From positions 1 through 29,258 of IMG/VR virus record IMGVR_UViG_3300009481_000066: 29,258 nt of DNA, one strand, 5' to 3'. The first letter of the stretch is position 1. Each line of letters starts with the position of its first letter. A program made the translations under genes and the position numbers. This document shows positions 28,951-29,258 of the stretch, one piece after another. This stretch comes from a virus. The notes beneath the pieces were generated by a model. The model ran no database searches, was not told the origin of the DNA, and saw nothing but the letters and a program-made list of their open reading frames with translations.

Positions 28951-29258
<308 letters not shown>

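Overview
The window is a GC-rich segment of a tailed double-stranded DNA bacteriophage (or prophage). It carries a near-complete head/packaging module, a replication primase-helicase, a tRNA and a long run of small accessory genes. Portal, major capsid, scaffold-like and large-terminase proteins are recognisable. The adaptor and the following protein suggest a short-tailed (podovirus-like) tail. No integrase, repressor, polymerase or lysis gene is visible. The host cannot be fixed. The promoters have the form TTGAC-N17-TANNNT and one gene looks leaderless, which fits actinobacteria but is not exclusive to them. A lipoprotein with a very short signal (MILLALLAC) would instead fit a diderm host.

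Layout. Positions 1-17372 are all minus strand. Read from the centre outward they hold: a small regulator-like protein and hypotheticals (17372-16541), tRNA-Pro (16411-16338), two small genes, the primase-helicase (15436-13319), four small genes including a ribbon-helix-helix-like protein, a possible small terminase, the large terminase, three small proteins sharing a motif, portal, zinc ribbon, an acidic protein, scaffold, major capsid protein, decoration-like protein, head-tail adaptor, a small protein and a truncated tail protein that leaves the window at base 1. Positions 19895-29258 are all plus strand. They hold about twenty small, tightly overlapping hypothetical genes, several with Cys-x-x-Cys metal-binding motifs, then an SNF2-like helicase coupled to an HNH nuclease, a small lipoprotein and an acidic Glu-Pro repeat protein cut by the window end.

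The two arms diverge from a core of about 2.5 kb (17373-19894) with no convincing gene. Its left part has ten-base CCGACCTCTA iterons flanking an AT-rich stretch, a likely replication origin. Its middle has inverted and direct repeats. Its right part (about 18.93-19.88 kb) is dense with strong hairpins, including GNRA tetraloops and a 3' domain closed by a 16-bp helix around three hairpins. A promoter-like sequence precedes it, and an intrinsic-terminator-like hairpin sits just before that promoter. This looks like a large structured noncoding RNA of the GOLLD/ROOL size class, or a giant structured leader of the rightward operon. It is the most interesting object in the window; membership of any known family was not tested.

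Regulation. Eight promoters of one style were found by eye: six on the minus strand and two on the plus strand. Each lies just upstream of a gene start. Within operons, genes overlap by 1-17 nt (TGATG, ATGA or GTGA junctions), indicating translational coupling. Start codons were chosen using these overlaps and Shine-Dalgarno positions, so several are GTG or TTG.
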